Source of the DNA: an uncultured Prevotellaceae bacterium
Lineage (GTDB): Bacteria > Bacteroidota > Bacteroidia > Bacteroidales > Bacteroidaceae
Reading direction: 5' to 3'
DNA: 64,000 bases
Assembly: GCA_947165505.1 (NCBI GenBank)
Contig: CAMVAT010000016.1
Location: 1-64,000, forward strand
The position numbers and the translations under genes were made by a program. Below are positions 31,764-40,767 of this stretch, one piece after another (positions within the stretch are counted from its first letter, which is position 1; each line of letters opens with the position of its first letter). Under the pieces are notes generated by a model, which ran no database searches, was not told where the DNA came from, and saw only the letters and a list, made by a program, of their open reading frames with translations.

Positions 31764-34154
31764 TTAGCTGATTTGAAGTATTTCTTGGAGACCTTGTATT
31801 TTCTTGAGGTTGATGATGATGTTTCTCACATCTTCGCGGTCGTGCACGCGCAGGTCGATGGTGCCGTCGAAGATGCCGTCGCTGGTGGTGATGACCACCT
31901 TGCGTATGTTGACGCTCATCTGATATGAGAGCACCTGAGTCACTTCGTTGAGCAGTCCCAGACGGTCGATGCCACGTATCTGGATGATGGCGTCGAAGAT
32001 GAGTTTCTTGTGCATGTCCCATTTGGCGTCAACCAGACGGTTGCCGTAGCTGGCTTTCAGTTTGGCTGCCACCGGACAGGCACGGTTGTGTATCTCGATG
32101 TGGTTTTTGTTGTCGATATATCCCAGCGCGTCGTCGCCCGGGATGGCATGGCAGCACGAGGGGAAGATATATCGCTGGATGTTCTCCTCGGTGATGAAGA
32201 TGGGCTTCTTGCGGTTGAACTTCTTATCCACGGTGATGAGCGAATTGACATCATCGGTGCCGGCGGCCGTGTCGGTCTTGCTGTCGCTGTCTTTCTTCTT
32301 GTCGCCGCTGCTCAGGAAGGGCACATATTTGCGCCAGCCGCCGCCTTTCTTCTGGAGCAGTATCTCAATGTCTTTGTCGCTGAGCAGGATGCGTCGTTCG
32401 CCGATGGCTTCCAACAGCGTGTCGTGCTTGGCGATGTCGTGGAAGGCGCAGAGCTTGTCCATGACCGATGTGGTGGCTTGCAGGTTGTTCTTCTCCAAGA
32501 AGGCATTCAGTGTCTCCTCGCCTTTCTTCTGCCGTTCGCGCCCGTATTTGCGCAACACGGCCTCGATCTTCGCCTTTGCCTTGGCTGTGGTGGCGAAATT
32601 GAGCCAGTTGGGCTCTACGTGCTGCGAGTTGGAGGAGAGCACCTCTACCTGGTCGCCGCTCGACAGCCGGTGGCTGATGGGCACCAGCTTGTGGTTGACC
32701 TTGGCTCCGATGCAGTGGCTGCCGAGGAAGGTGTGGATAGAGAAGGCAAAGTCGAGCACGGTGCATCCTGTGGGCAGTCGTTTGATCTCGCCTTTGGGCG
32801 TAAACACAAAAATCTCCTTGGCAAAGAGGTTGAGCTTGATGGCGTCGAGGAAGTCCATGGCGTCGGGCTGCGGGTCGTCGAGTATCTCCTTGATGGTGCG
32901 CAGCCAGTTGTCGAGTTCGCTGCCCTCCTCTTGCTGTCGTTTGGCGGCAGCGGTGTCGTTTTGGCCCTTTTGCTCATCGGCTTTAGCGTCGTCGCTGCCT
33001 CTCTCTTTCGCCGGGCCTTGCTCAGCAGCCTCCTCGTCGGCCTTGTCTTTGTATTTCCAGTGGGCGGCAAAGCCCTGCTCGGCTATCTCGTTCATCCGTT
33101 CGGAGCGTATCTGCACCTCTATCCATTGTCCTTGGTTAGACATCAGGGTGATATGCAGCGCCTGGTAGCCGTTGGTCTTGGGTGCGCTGACCCAGTCGCG
33201 GAATCGGTCGGGATGAGATTTGTAGAGTTTTTGGAGCGCCACATAGATGCGGAAGCACTCGTCGATCTCGTTGTCGTTTTCTTGCGGCGTATAGATGATG
33301 CGCACGGCCAGGATGTCGAATATCTCGTCGAAGGAGACGTGCTTGTTCTGCATCTTGGTCCAGATGGAGTAGGGCGACTTCACGCGTCCTTTGAGCACGT
33401 AGTGAATGCCCATCGAGTCGAGCTTCTCTCGGATGGGGCGGGTGAAATCCTCGTACAGCTTATCGAGCGACTTGGATTTTTTGGCCAACTTGCGCTTGAT
33501 GTCTTCGTATTCGCTGGGGTGCTCGTAGCGGAAACTCAGGTCTTCGAGTTCGTTTTTAATCTTGTTCAGCCCCAGTCGGTTGGCGATGGGTGCATAGAGG
33601 TATAGGGTTTCGCCGGCTATCTTGTATTGTTTGTTGGCAGGCTGGCTGGCCAGAGTGCGCATATTATGCAGACGGTCGCAGATTTTGATGAGGATGACAC
33701 GTATGTCGGTGCTCATCGTCAGCAGTAGTTTCTTGAAGTTCTCTGCCTGTGCCGACGCCTGGTCGCCGAAGATGCCGCCGGAGATCTTTGTCAGTCCGTC
33801 AACGATCTGTGCGATTTTCTCGCCGAAGATGTTGGCGATGTCTTCCACGGTGTAGTCGGTGTCTTCCACCACATCGTGCAGCAGGGCACTGCAGATGCTG
33901 GTAGAGCCAAGCCCCATCTCCTTTGATGCGATCATCGCTACGGAAATGGGGTGCATGATATAGGGTTCACCCGACAGTCGTCGCACGCCCTGATGGGCTT
34001 TCTTGGCGAAGTTGAATGCCTTGGTGATGATGTCTATTTTCTTTCTGTGTGGCGAAGCGAGATAGGAGTCGAGCAATGCCTGAAAGGCATCTTCCACCAT
34101 TTGGTCTTCGACATTCTCTCTTGGTTTGTCATTGCCGGTTTTAGGTTCCTCCAT
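31764..34154 (-). CDS. spoT: Bifunctional (p)ppGpp synthetase/hydrolase
   Basis: Makes and degrades the stringent-response alarmones. 796 residues with the full Rel/Spo order: HD hydrolase domain (about 45-195; HDVVEDTD near 95 intact), synthetase domain (about 245-365; GRVKSPYSIWTKM), a charged insert rich in Lys/Asp/Glu around 375-405, TGS (VFTPKGEIKRLPTGCTVLDFAFSIH) near 445-510, and a C-terminal ACT domain (IQIRGIDRLGLLNEVTQVLSYQ). Both catalytic halves look active. The extra low-complexity insert between synthetase and TGS is noteworthy. Part of the chain parA-parB-DUF5683-mltD-spoT. Confidence 0.96.
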   Translation of the reverse strand: MEEPKTGNDKPRENVEDQMVEDAFQALLDSYLASPHRKKIDIITKAFNFAKKAHQGVRRLSGEPYIMHPISVAMIASKEMGLGSTSICSALLHDVVEDTDYTVEDIANIFGEKIAQIVDGLTKISGGIFGDQASAQAENFKKLLLTMSTDIRVILIKICDRLHNMRTLASQPANKQYKIAGETLYLYAPIANRLGLNKIKNELEDLSFRYEHPSEYEDIKRKLAKKSKSLDKLYEDFTRPIREKLDSMGIHYVLKGRVKSPYSIWTKMQNKHVSFDEIFDILAVRIIYTPQENDNEIDECFRIYVALQKLYKSHPDRFRDWVSAPKTNGYQALHITLMSNQGQWIEVQIRSERMNEIAEQGFAAHWKYKDKADEEAAEQGPAKERGSDDAKADEQKGQNDTAAAKRQQEEGSELDNWLRTIKEILDDPQPDAMDFLDAIKLNLFAKEIFVFTPKGEIKRLPTGCTVLDFAFSIHTFLGSHCIGAKVNHKLVPISHRLSSGDQVEVLSSNSQHVEPNWLNFATTAKAKAKIEAVLRKYGRERQKKGEETLNAFLEKNNLQATTSVMDKLCAFHDIAKHDTLLEAIGERRILLSDKDIEILLQKKGGGWRKYVPFLSSGDKKKDSDSKTDTAAGTDDVNSLITVDKKFNRKKPIFITEENIQRYIFPSCCHAIPGDDALGYIDNKNHIEIHNRACPVAAKLKASYGNRLVDAKWDMHKKLIFDAIIQIRGIDRLGLLNEVTQVLSYQMSVNIRKVVITTSDGIFDGTIDLRVHDREDVRNIIINLKKIQGLQEILQIS

Positions 34155-34219
34155 ATATCTTCGATTTAGGAGTTCTTGGTGTTGATTGGTAGATAATGAA
34201 GTAGTTAAGTCAACTTAGA

Positions 34220-35863
34220 CTATTTTTTCCCCTTTCCTTTCTTGGCGGGTGCAGCATTCTTTGCCGCTTTTTTATCGGCCTTGGCGTTGCTCTTGGCGGG
34301 TGCGGCCTGCTGTTTGCCGCCTTTCTTTCCTCCCTTGGCGGGTGCTTCTGCCTGTTGTTTGCCGTTCTTGCCTCCCTTAGCGGGTGCGGCCTGCTGCTTG
34401 CTGTTCTTGCCGCCCTTGGCGGGTGCTTCAGCCTGTTGTTTTCCCTTGCCATTCTTGCCGTGCTTGGCGGGTGGCGGCGGTGGGGTGGGAGCCGTCTGGT
34501 GTTTGCCCTTGCCGTGCTTGGCGGGTGGTGGCGGCGGGGTGGGGGCCGTCTGATGCTTGCCCTTGCCGTGCTTGGCGGGTGGCGGTGGCGTGGGTGCCGT
34601 CTGTCGGTTGTTGTGCCGCCCGTAGCGTCCGCTGCGTCCGTAGCGGTTGTCGCTCGACGACGACGAACTGCTGTAGTGGTTGGCCGACGAGTGGGTGCTC
34701 TCGCTGCTCTCGCTGCGGCTGCTGTTGCGCCCGCTGCGGCTTGAGCGGCTCTCGTTCACCTCAACCTCGCGCCGGGGTGCCTGGTAGTAATTGCCACGCG
34801 AGTTGTAGATGGCCTGTTCGTTTTCTGCGAATTTATTGCAGGCGGCGATAGGCATGCGCAGGGTGGCGGGCTCGCTGTTGCCGTTGACAATATCGCGTCG
34901 GTATTGCGGGTTCAGTTCGCGCAGCATATTGATATCCACGTCGCACACCTGTGCTATCTGTCGCATGGGCAGGTCGCGAGTCACGATGATGGTGTCGGTG
35001 TGTTCGGGCAGCGAGGCACTCATGGGGCAGATATTGTGCTCGCAGTAGTAGGTCATGATATAGTTGGCGGCGATGAAGGCGGGCACGTATCCGCGTGTCT
35101 CGGCGGGCAGATAGGGGTATATCTGCCAGTAGTCGCGTTGTCCGCCGGAGCGCCGGATGGCTCGGTTCACATTCTCCGGTCCGCAGTTGTAGGCTGCCAG
35201 CGCCAGTGTCCAGTCGTTGAAGATACGGTGCAGGTCGCGCAGGTATCGTGCCGCGGCATACGACGAGCGTATGGGGTCGCGGCGGTCGTCAACCAGCGAG
35301 TTCACGCGCAGTCCGTACTGCTTGCCGGTGGCGAGCATGAACTGCCACAGGCCGGTGGCCCCCACGCGCGACACCGCCTTGGGGTTGAGTGCCGACTCAA
35401 TCACGGGCAGGTATTTCAGTTCCAGTGGCACGCCATACGACTCCAGGGCCTGTTCGAAGATAGGCATGTAGAAATTGGAGGCGCCCAGCATGGCGCTCAC
35501 CTGCCGGCGCATCCTCACGTAGCGGTCGATGAAACGGCGCACGATTTCGTTGTAGGGCATCTCAATCACAGTTGACATGCGCTGCAACCGCTCGATATAT
35601 ACTTCGCGGCCATATTCAGGACTGTATGAGGCGGGGTCGCAGGTCTCGTCAAGACCTAAGTAGGTCATGGCGTGGTAGGACGACAACAGGCTGTCGAGCT
35701 CGTTGTACATCGGGTTCATCGTCGGTGGAAATTCAATCTTCTCTTTCTTGCCTTTCTCGTCGGTAAAGATGATTTCGGAGTCGTCTTCATAATACTGTGC
35801 GTAGGTGGCACAGGCACTTCCGAACAACAGACCGACCAATAGGCTACTGATTTTTTTCTTCAT
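34220..35863 (-). CDS. Membrane-bound lytic transglycosylase (MltD-like) with basic repeat tail
   Basis: Cleaves peptidoglycan glycan strands. 547 residues. Signal peptide (SSLLVGLLFGSACATYAQ), then an SLT domain with the catalytic glutamate in LPVIESALNPKAVSRVGATGLWQFM (about 155-180) and AAYNCGPENVNRAI, and a LysM-like stretch (LPMRQIAQVCDVDINMLRELN). From about residue 375 the protein changes to Ser/Arg-rich sequence, then three copies of QTAPTPPPPPAKHGKGKH. Next come units like KQQAEAPAKGGKNGKQQ and a histone H1-like Lys/Ala end (KKAAKNAAPAKKGKGKK). The tail is strongly basic and could bind teichoic-free peptidoglycan, LPS or nucleic acid; unknown. The repeats could vary in number. Confidence 0.93.
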   Translation of the reverse strand: MKKKISSLLVGLLFGSACATYAQYYEDDSEIIFTDEKGKKEKIEFPPTMNPMYNELDSLLSSYHAMTYLGLDETCDPASYSPEYGREVYIERLQRMSTVIEMPYNEIVRRFIDRYVRMRRQVSAMLGASNFYMPIFEQALESYGVPLELKYLPVIESALNPKAVSRVGATGLWQFMLATGKQYGLRVNSLVDDRRDPIRSSYAAARYLRDLHRIFNDWTLALAAYNCGPENVNRAIRRSGGQRDYWQIYPYLPAETRGYVPAFIAANYIMTYYCEHNICPMSASLPEHTDTIIVTRDLPMRQIAQVCDVDINMLRELNPQYRRDIVNGNSEPATLRMPIAACNKFAENEQAIYNSRGNYYQAPRREVEVNESRSSRSGRNSSRSESSESTHSSANHYSSSSSSSDNRYGRSGRYGRHNNRQTAPTPPPPAKHGKGKHQTAPTPPPPPAKHGKGKHQTAPTPPPPPAKHGKNGKGKQQAEAPAKGGKNSKQQAAPAKGGKNGKQQAEAPAKGGKKGGKQQAAPAKSNAKADKKAAKNAAPAKKGKGKK

Positions 35864-35912
35864 TACTTAATACTGTTCTTCTTGTTGGGGTGTTGTGATT
35901 TTTTTTTTGCGT

Positions 35913-36641
35913 TTAGAAAGTCAGCGCACAATGTACGCCGATGCCGCTTGCCTTCGTGGGATTGCGGTAGAGTTCGTCTTTGATGATGGCGGGCGTGATG
36001 CGCAGGCTCAGGTCGTCGGAGATGTCGAAGTCAGAGAGCGAGGCATCCACGTAGGCATCAATGATAGAGATGGCATAGACGCCGATGAGCACAAAGAAGC
36101 TCAGGTCGCGGTAGCGCCGGTAGTAGTCCTTGCGCTTGCGGAAGAGTTCCTCGAATGTCTTGGCGTTTGAGTCGGTTACTTGCATGCCGAGGTGCAGAAA
36201 CTGGTTGTAGCTCTGCGTCGATGGGTCGTTGTCCACGATGTCGAGATAGGCTTGCGAGTAGTCGCGGTACATCTGGTTGTTCCAGCGCATGGCGTAGATG
36301 CTACCCACGAAGCCGCCGTAGATGATGGGCAGTTTCCAATACTTGCGGTTGTATATCTGTCCGGCACCGGGCAGCACCACAGCCAGCCAGAGCGCTTTCT
36401 TGGGGTCGGGGCGCCATGTCTTCCAGTCGCGTCCGGGGCGCTGCGGCTTGGGCTCGTCGGTCAGTGTGAGGTGTATCGTGTCGCTCAGCGCATCCTCTGT
36501 TTCGACCTGTGTCATGGCGGGGTCGTCGGGCAGGATGAACGTAGAATCGACAGCGGTGCCCACAGGCTGCTGGCCTACAGCGGTAGTCGCGCACACGAAG
36601 GCTGCGAAGAGAGACATTATGACGGTGTAAAGCCTTTTCAC
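35913..36641 (-). CDS. DUF5683 domain membrane protein
   Basis: 242 residues. N-terminal signal sequence, an acidic linker, then the domain starting KKALWLAVVLPGAGQIYNRKYWKLPIIYGG with two or three membrane segments, FRKRKDYYRRYRDLSFF and a final helix ISIIDAYVDASL. Conserved in Bacteroidota between parB and the lytic transglycosylase; role unknown, envelope assembly being a guess from context. One base separates its start from the parB stop, so translation is probably coupled. Confidence 0.85.
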   Translation of the reverse strand: MKRLYTVIMSLFAAFVCATTAVGQQPVGTAVDSTFILPDDPAMTQVETEDALSDTIHLTLTDEPKPQRPGRDWKTWRPDPKKALWLAVVLPGAGQIYNRKYWKLPIIYGGFVGSIYAMRWNNQMYRDYSQAYLDIVDNDPSTQSYNQFLHLGMQVTDSNAKTFEELFRKRKDYYRRYRDLSFFVLIGVYAISIIDAYVDASLSDFDISDDLSLRITPAIIKDELYRNPTKASGIGVHCALTF

Positions 36642-36642
36642 A

Positions 36643-37527
36643 CTATCTCATTTTATCAAACATGAGCATGATATGCTCTAACTCCTCTTCGTTGGCGAAC
36701 GGGATGCTGATCTTGCCCTTGCCGTTGGGCGAGATGTTGAGCGACACCTTGGCGCCCAAGAAGGATGCGAGGCGGTCTTTCAGCATGTCAAACTCTTCGG
36801 CTACCGACGACTTGCCGCCCTCTTTTTTGCGCAGGCTGGCCTCTTCGCCGTTTTTGAGTTTTTTCACCATCTCCTCTACCTGTCGCACCGAGGCACCGTT
36901 GCGCTGGATGTCGCGAAACACCTTCAGTTGGAGCGACGGACTGTCGAGCGACAGCAGGGCGCGGGCATGTCCCATGTCTATCTCGCGCTTCTGCATGGCT
37001 ATCTGCACCTCGGCGGGCAGTTTCAGCAGCCTGAGGTAGTTGGTCACTGCCACGCGGCTCTTGCCCACGCGCTCGGCCACGCGCTCCTGCGTCATGCCCT
37101 CCTTCTCCAGCAGATGGGCATAGGCCAAGGCTATCTCGATGGCGTTGAGGTCTTCGCGCTGGATGTTCTCCACCAGTGCCAGTTCCATCACGCTCTCGTC
37201 GTCGATGGTTCGGATATAGGCGGGGATGGTTTGCAGCCCGGCCATCTGCGAGGCACGCCAGCGGCGCTCGCCCGCCACGATCTGGTATTGTCCGTCGGCC
37301 AACTGGCGCAGGGTGATGGGTTGCACGATGCCCAGTTCGCGGATGCTGTTGGCCAGCTCTTGCAGCGACTCGGTGTCGAACTCTCGCCGCGGCTGGTTGG
37401 GGTTGGCTTCTATCTGGTCGAGGGCCACCTCGTTGATGGTGCTGCTGCCCTGCGTGCTCACCTCGTCGGTCGAGATGAGGGCGTCAAGGCCTCGGCCTAA
37501 TGCACTGTATTTCTTTTTTACTGCCAT
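36643..37527 (-). CDS. parB: Chromosome-partitioning protein ParB
   Basis: CTP-dependent DNA clamp that loads at parS and works with ParA. 294 residues. N-terminal CTP-binding part with NPNQPRREFD, IVAGERRWRAS, ENIQREDLNAIE; helix-turn-helix MTQERVAERVGKSRVAVTNYLRLLKLP; a Lys/Glu linker; and a C-terminal dimer domain. No full parS site (TGTTNCACGTGNAACA) was found in the window. The ATG is preceded by a heptamer array that fills the gap to parA. Confidence 0.96.
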   Translation of the reverse strand: MAVKKKYSALGRGLDALISTDEVSTQGSSTINEVALDQIEANPNQPRREFDTESLQELANSIRELGIVQPITLRQLADGQYQIVAGERRWRASQMAGLQTIPAYIRTIDDESVMELALVENIQREDLNAIEIALAYAHLLEKEGMTQERVAERVGKSRVAVTNYLRLLKLPAEVQIAMQKREIDMGHARALLSLDSPSLQLKVFRDIQRNGASVRQVEEMVKKLKNGEEASLRKKEGGKSSVAEEFDMLKDRLASFLGAKVSLNISPNGKGKISIPFANEEELEHIMLMFDKMR

Positions 37528-37534
37528 TTTTTAA

Positions 37535-37652
37535 TGTTTAGTGTTGAGGGTTGAGGGTTGAGTGTTTTAACACTGTTGAGGGTTGAGGGTTGAGTGTTCT
37601 AACACTGTTGAGGGTTTAGGGTTTAGGGTTGAGTGTTTAGTGTTTTAACACT
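37535..37652. repeat. TTKAGKG heptamer array before parB
   Basis: A mixture of TTTAGTG, TTGAGGG, TTGAGTG and TTTAGGG heptamers, about 13 units, interrupted by three copies of TTTTAACACTG or TTCTAACACTG. It lies between parA and parB and ends 8 bp before the parB start. Confidence 0.9.
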
Positions 37653-37687
37653 GCTCACATAATCTTCTGTCCCTTGTCCCGACGCTA

Positions 37688-37728
37688 TCTACTCCCCTCC
37701 CTACAGGAGGGGCCGGGGGTGGGTCTTC
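37688..37728. repeat. C/G-rich palindromic repeat, inverted copy
   Basis: TCTACTCCCCTCCCTACAGG, then AGGGGCCGGGGGTGGGTCTT: the reverse complement of the 13092/26036/42081 type, just downstream of parA. Confidence 0.85.
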
Positions 37729-37742
37729 TTGCCCCAAAACTG

Positions 37743-38507
37743 CTAAGCCCCTCTGAGGATAATCTCCTTGGCCAGGGCCAGGTAGTTCTTGCTGCCGGTC
37801 GATTCCGCATCGTAGAGGATGACGGGGATGCCGTGGCTGGGACTCTCGCTCAGCTTCACGTTGCGCTGGATGACCGTCTTGAACACCAGTTCCTGGAAGT
37901 GTCGTTTCACCTCGTCGTAGATCTGGTTGGCCAGGCGCAGGCGACTGTCGTACATCGTCAGCAGGAAGCCTTCGATCTCCAGACGGGGGTTGAGCTTGCT
38001 CTTGATGATCTTGATGGTGTTGAGCAACTTACTGATACCCTCCAGGGCGAAATATTCGCACTGCACGGGGATGATGACAGAGTCGGCCGCTGTCAGCGCA
38101 TTCACCGTGATGAGGCCCAGCGAGGGAGAGCAGTCGATGAGTATATAGTCGTATTCCCCTCTGATGGGGGCCAGCATCTTGCTGATGACATGTTCGCGCG
38201 AGGGCAGGTTGAGCATCTCTATCTCAGCTCCCACCAGGTCGATGTGGCTGGGTATGATGTCAAGTCCATCGATGTCGGTGGTATAGATGGCCTCGCGTAC
38301 GTCGAGGTGGTCGATGATACATTCGTAGAGCGACGATTCCACATGTTGCACGTCCACACCTAGGCCGCTGGAGGCGTTTGCCTGAGGGTCGCCGTCTATC
38401 ACCAACACTTTTTTCTCAAGAGTGGCCAGTGATGCGGCTAAATTGATGGCCGTCGTCGTCTTGCCTACACCGCCTTTTTGATTGGCTAATGCTATAATTT
38501 TTCCCAT
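37743..38507 (-). CDS. parA: Chromosome-partitioning ATPase ParA
   Basis: Walker ATPase that moves ParB-parS complexes. 254 residues: deviant Walker A KGGVGKTT (11-18), second motif [17 protein letters not shown], Walker [14 protein letters not shown], and the typical [13 protein letters not shown]. Same length and order as Soj/ParA of chromosomes. First gene of the parA-parB-DUF5683-mltD-spoT chain, divergent from surE. A -7-like TAACTTTG is at 38618-38611 on the minus strand. Confidence 0.97.
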   Translation of the reverse strand: MGKIIALANQKGGVGKTTTAINLAASLATLEKKVLVIDGDPQANASSGLGVDVQHVESSLYECIIDHLDVREAIYTTDIDGLDIIPSHIDLVGAEIEMLNLPSREHVISKMLAPIRGEYDYILIDCSPSLGLITVNALTAADSVIIPVQCEYFALEGISKLLNTIKIIKSKLNPRLEIEGFLLTMYDSRLRLANQIYDEVKRHFQELVFKTVIQRNVKLSESPSHGIPVILYDAESTGSKNYLALAKEIILRGA

Positions 38508-38610
38508 TCGGTTATCTTTCTAATCTTTTTCCTTACATTTTGTTGACTGCGCGGCACAAAATATTGCATTTCGTCACCGTGGGATACTCTTGTACCTATA
38601 AATTTTGATG

Positions 38611-38618
38611 CAAAGTTA
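38611..38618 (-). promoter_or_regulatory. Probable -7 box of parA
   Basis: TAACTTTGC on the minus strand, 104 bp before the parA start; -33 not clear. Confidence 0.4.
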
Positions 38619-38660
38619 CATATTTTAATGCGAGAAACCGATTATTTAAACGTTTTTTCG

Positions 38661-38668
38661 TACTTTTG
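38661..38668 (+). promoter_or_regulatory. Probable -7 box of surE
   Basis: TACTTTTGC ending 21 bp before the ATG at 38689. Transcription would begin near 38675, which argues against a TTG start at 38677. Confidence 0.5.
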
Positions 38669-38688
38669 CACGCAAATTGAATAAATTT

Positions 38689-39468
38689 ATGAAAAATAAG
38701 AGACCGTTAATACTTATTTCAAATGATGACGGTTATCAAGCCAAAGGCATCAACAGCCTGATAGAGATGCTGCGCGACATGGCCGACCTGCTGGTGTGCG
38801 CACCCGACTCGGCCCGGTCGGGCTATGCCTGTGCCTTCACCGCCAACGACCCGCTGCGGCTCCAACTGCGTCGCGAGGAAGAGGGCGTGCAGGTATGGGT
38901 GAGCAACGGCACGCCCGTTGACTGCGTGAAGCTGGCACTCAGTCAGTTATGCACCGAGCGCAAGCCCGACATGGTGATCGGCGGCATCAACCACGGCGAC
39001 AACGCGTCGGTCAACACCCACTACTCGGGCACGATGGGCATCACCATGGAGGGCTGCATGAAATACATCCCCTCGGTGGCATACTCCATCTGCGACTTCA
39101 GCGCCGACGCCGATTTCGAACCGCTCAGACCCTATATCCGCCACATCACCGCCAAGGTGCTGGCCGAGGGACTGCCCCGCGGCGTGTGCCTCAACGTCAA
39201 CTTCCCCGTGGTGGAGCGGTATCAGGGGGTGAAGGTGTGCCGCATGGCCTACGGCACGTGGAGCCGCGAGGTGGTCAAGGAGCATCACCCCCGCGGATAC
39301 GACTACTACTGGATGGTAGGACACTACAGCAACGACGAGCCCGAGCGCGACGACACCGACAACTGGGCTCTCGCCCACGGCTATATCGCCATCACGCCCA
39401 CCCGCATGGATGTGACCGCCTACGAGGCCATGGAGCAAGTGGCGGGGCTGGTGAAATCGTTGCCATAA
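38689..39468 (+). CDS. surE: 5'/3'-nucleotidase SurE
   Basis: Metal-dependent nucleoside monophosphate phosphatase. The start chosen is ATG 38689 (MKNKRPLILISNDDG), giving 259 residues. An upstream TTG at 38677 is in frame but falls at the predicted transcript start. Active-site residues D13 and D14 in ISNDDG, SGYACAFT, VSNGTPVDCVKL and GGINHGDNASVNTHYSGTMG are all present. It ends 11 bp before lpxB, so the two form one operon, as is usual in Bacteroidota. Confidence 0.95.
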   Translation: MKNKRPLILISNDDGYQAKGINSLIEMLRDMADLLVCAPDSARSGYACAFTANDPLRLQLRREEEGVQVWVSNGTPVDCVKLALSQLCTERKPDMVIGGINHGDNASVNTHYSGTMGITMEGCMKYIPSVAYSICDFSADADFEPLRPYIRHITAKVLAEGLPRGVCLNVNFPVVERYQGVKVCRMAYGTWSREVVKEHHPRGYDYYWMVGHYSNDEPERDDTDNWALAHGYIAITPTRMDVTAYEAMEQVAGLVKSLP

Positions 39469-39479
39469 TAAAACGAAGA

Positions 39480-40631
39480 ATGAAGTATTACCTGATAGCC
39501 GGCGAAGCGAGCGGCGACCTGCATGCCTCGCATCTGATGAAGTCGCTGAAAAAGATTGACAGTTCGGCCGACTTCCGCTTTCTGGGCGGCGACCTGATGC
39601 AGGCCGTCGGAGGCACGCTCGTGCGCCACTACCGCGAGATGGCGTACATGGGGTTCATACCCGTGCTGCTGCACCTGCCCGCTATCTTCCGCAGCCTCAG
39701 ACAGTGCAAGGATGATATCGCACAGTGGCGGCCCGACGTGGTCATCCTCATCGACTATCCGGGATTTAACCTGAAAATAGCGAAATACGTTCACGCCGAG
39801 CTGCATATACCCGTCTTCTACTATATCTCGCCGAAGATATGGGCATGGAAGGAATACCGCATCAAAAACATCAAGCGCGATGTCGATCAACTCTTCTCCA
39901 TCCTGCCTTTCGAGGTGCCTTTCTTTGAGGGGAAGCACCAGTATCCCATTCACTATGTGGGCAATCCCACGGCCGACGAGGTGAGGAAATTCAAGGCGGA
40001 ATATACTGAAAATTACGGACAATTCTGTCAGCGCAACAACCTCGACAGCCGGCCTGTCATCGCACTGCTGGCAGGCAGTCGGAGGCAGGAGATCAAGGAC
40101 AACCTGCCGGCGATGATCGAGGCGGCTGAAACCTTCGACGGCTACCAACTGGTGCTGGCAGGGGCACCCGCCATCGACGATGACTACTATGCCAAGTACA
40201 TCGGCGACCTTCCCGTCAGGGTGGTGCACAATGACACCTATCCCCTGCTCACGCATGCCACGGCGGCACTCGTCACCAGCGGCACGGCCACGCTCGAGAC
40301 GGCGCTCCTCGGCACCCCGCAGGTGGTGTGCTACGAGACGCCCCTGCCACGCATCATCAGTTTCCTGCGCAAGCGTGTACTCAAAGTGAAATACATCTCG
40401 CTGGTCAACCTCATCGCCGACCGCGAGGTGGTGACCGAACTGGTGGCCGACACCTTCCGCGTGGAGAATATACGGCGCGAACTGGCTCTCCTGCTGCCCG
40501 GGCAGTCCTCTCGAGAGCGCATGCTCCAGGGCTACGACGAGGTGTGGCAAGCCCTCGGACACCAAGTGGCACCCGACCAGGCGGCCGGCATCATGCTGCG
40601 CCTGCTGCAAAAGCCACAAGGGGGACTATAG
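39480..40631 (+). CDS. lpxB: Lipid-A-disaccharide synthase
   Basis: Condenses UDP-diacylglucosamine with lipid X in lipid A synthesis. The start at 39480 (MKYYLIAGEASGDLHASHL) gives 383 residues. The open frame continues far upstream as a shadow of surE and is ignored there. Motifs: AGEASGD, IDYPGFNLKIAKY, YYISPKIWAWKEYRIKNIK, HYVGNPTADEV, ALLAGSRRQEIKDNLP and TSGTATLETALLGTPQVVCY. Follows surE; an array of AACGWTMC units separates it from the ligase gene. Confidence 0.97.
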   Translation: MKYYLIAGEASGDLHASHLMKSLKKIDSSADFRFLGGDLMQAVGGTLVRHYREMAYMGFIPVLLHLPAIFRSLRQCKDDIAQWRPDVVILIDYPGFNLKIAKYVHAELHIPVFYYISPKIWAWKEYRIKNIKRDVDQLFSILPFEVPFFEGKHQYPIHYVGNPTADEVRKFKAEYTENYGQFCQRNNLDSRPVIALLAGSRRQEIKDNLPAMIEAAETFDGYQLVLAGAPAIDDDYYAKYIGDLPVRVVHNDTYPLLTHATAALVTSGTATLETALLGTPQVVCYETPLPRIISFLRKRVLKVKYISLVNLIADREVVTELVADTFRVENIRRELALLLPGQSSRERMLQGYDEVWQALGHQVAPDQAAGIMLRLLQKPQGGL

Positions 40632-40645
40632 ATGCGATAGAAAAG

Positions 40646-40737
40646 TTCTTAACGTTCTTAACGATACGAACGTTCTTAACGACATGAACGATACAAACGA
40701 TACGAACGTTCTTAACGATACAAACGATAGATACAAA
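40646..40737. repeat. AACGATAC / AACGTTCTT tandem array before paaK
   Basis: Alternating 9-base units AACGTTCTT and AACGATACG/AACGATACA, about ten in all, between lpxB and the ligase gene, ending 30 bp before the ATG. Confidence 0.85.
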
Positions 40738-40767
40738 AAATAATTTATAACTATAATAACAACAACT

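Noticed and set aside
38949..39479. N-terminal extension of LpxB by 177 residues
   Set aside because: The extra part is a shifted-frame shadow of surE; LpxB homology begins exactly at the ATG at 39480.
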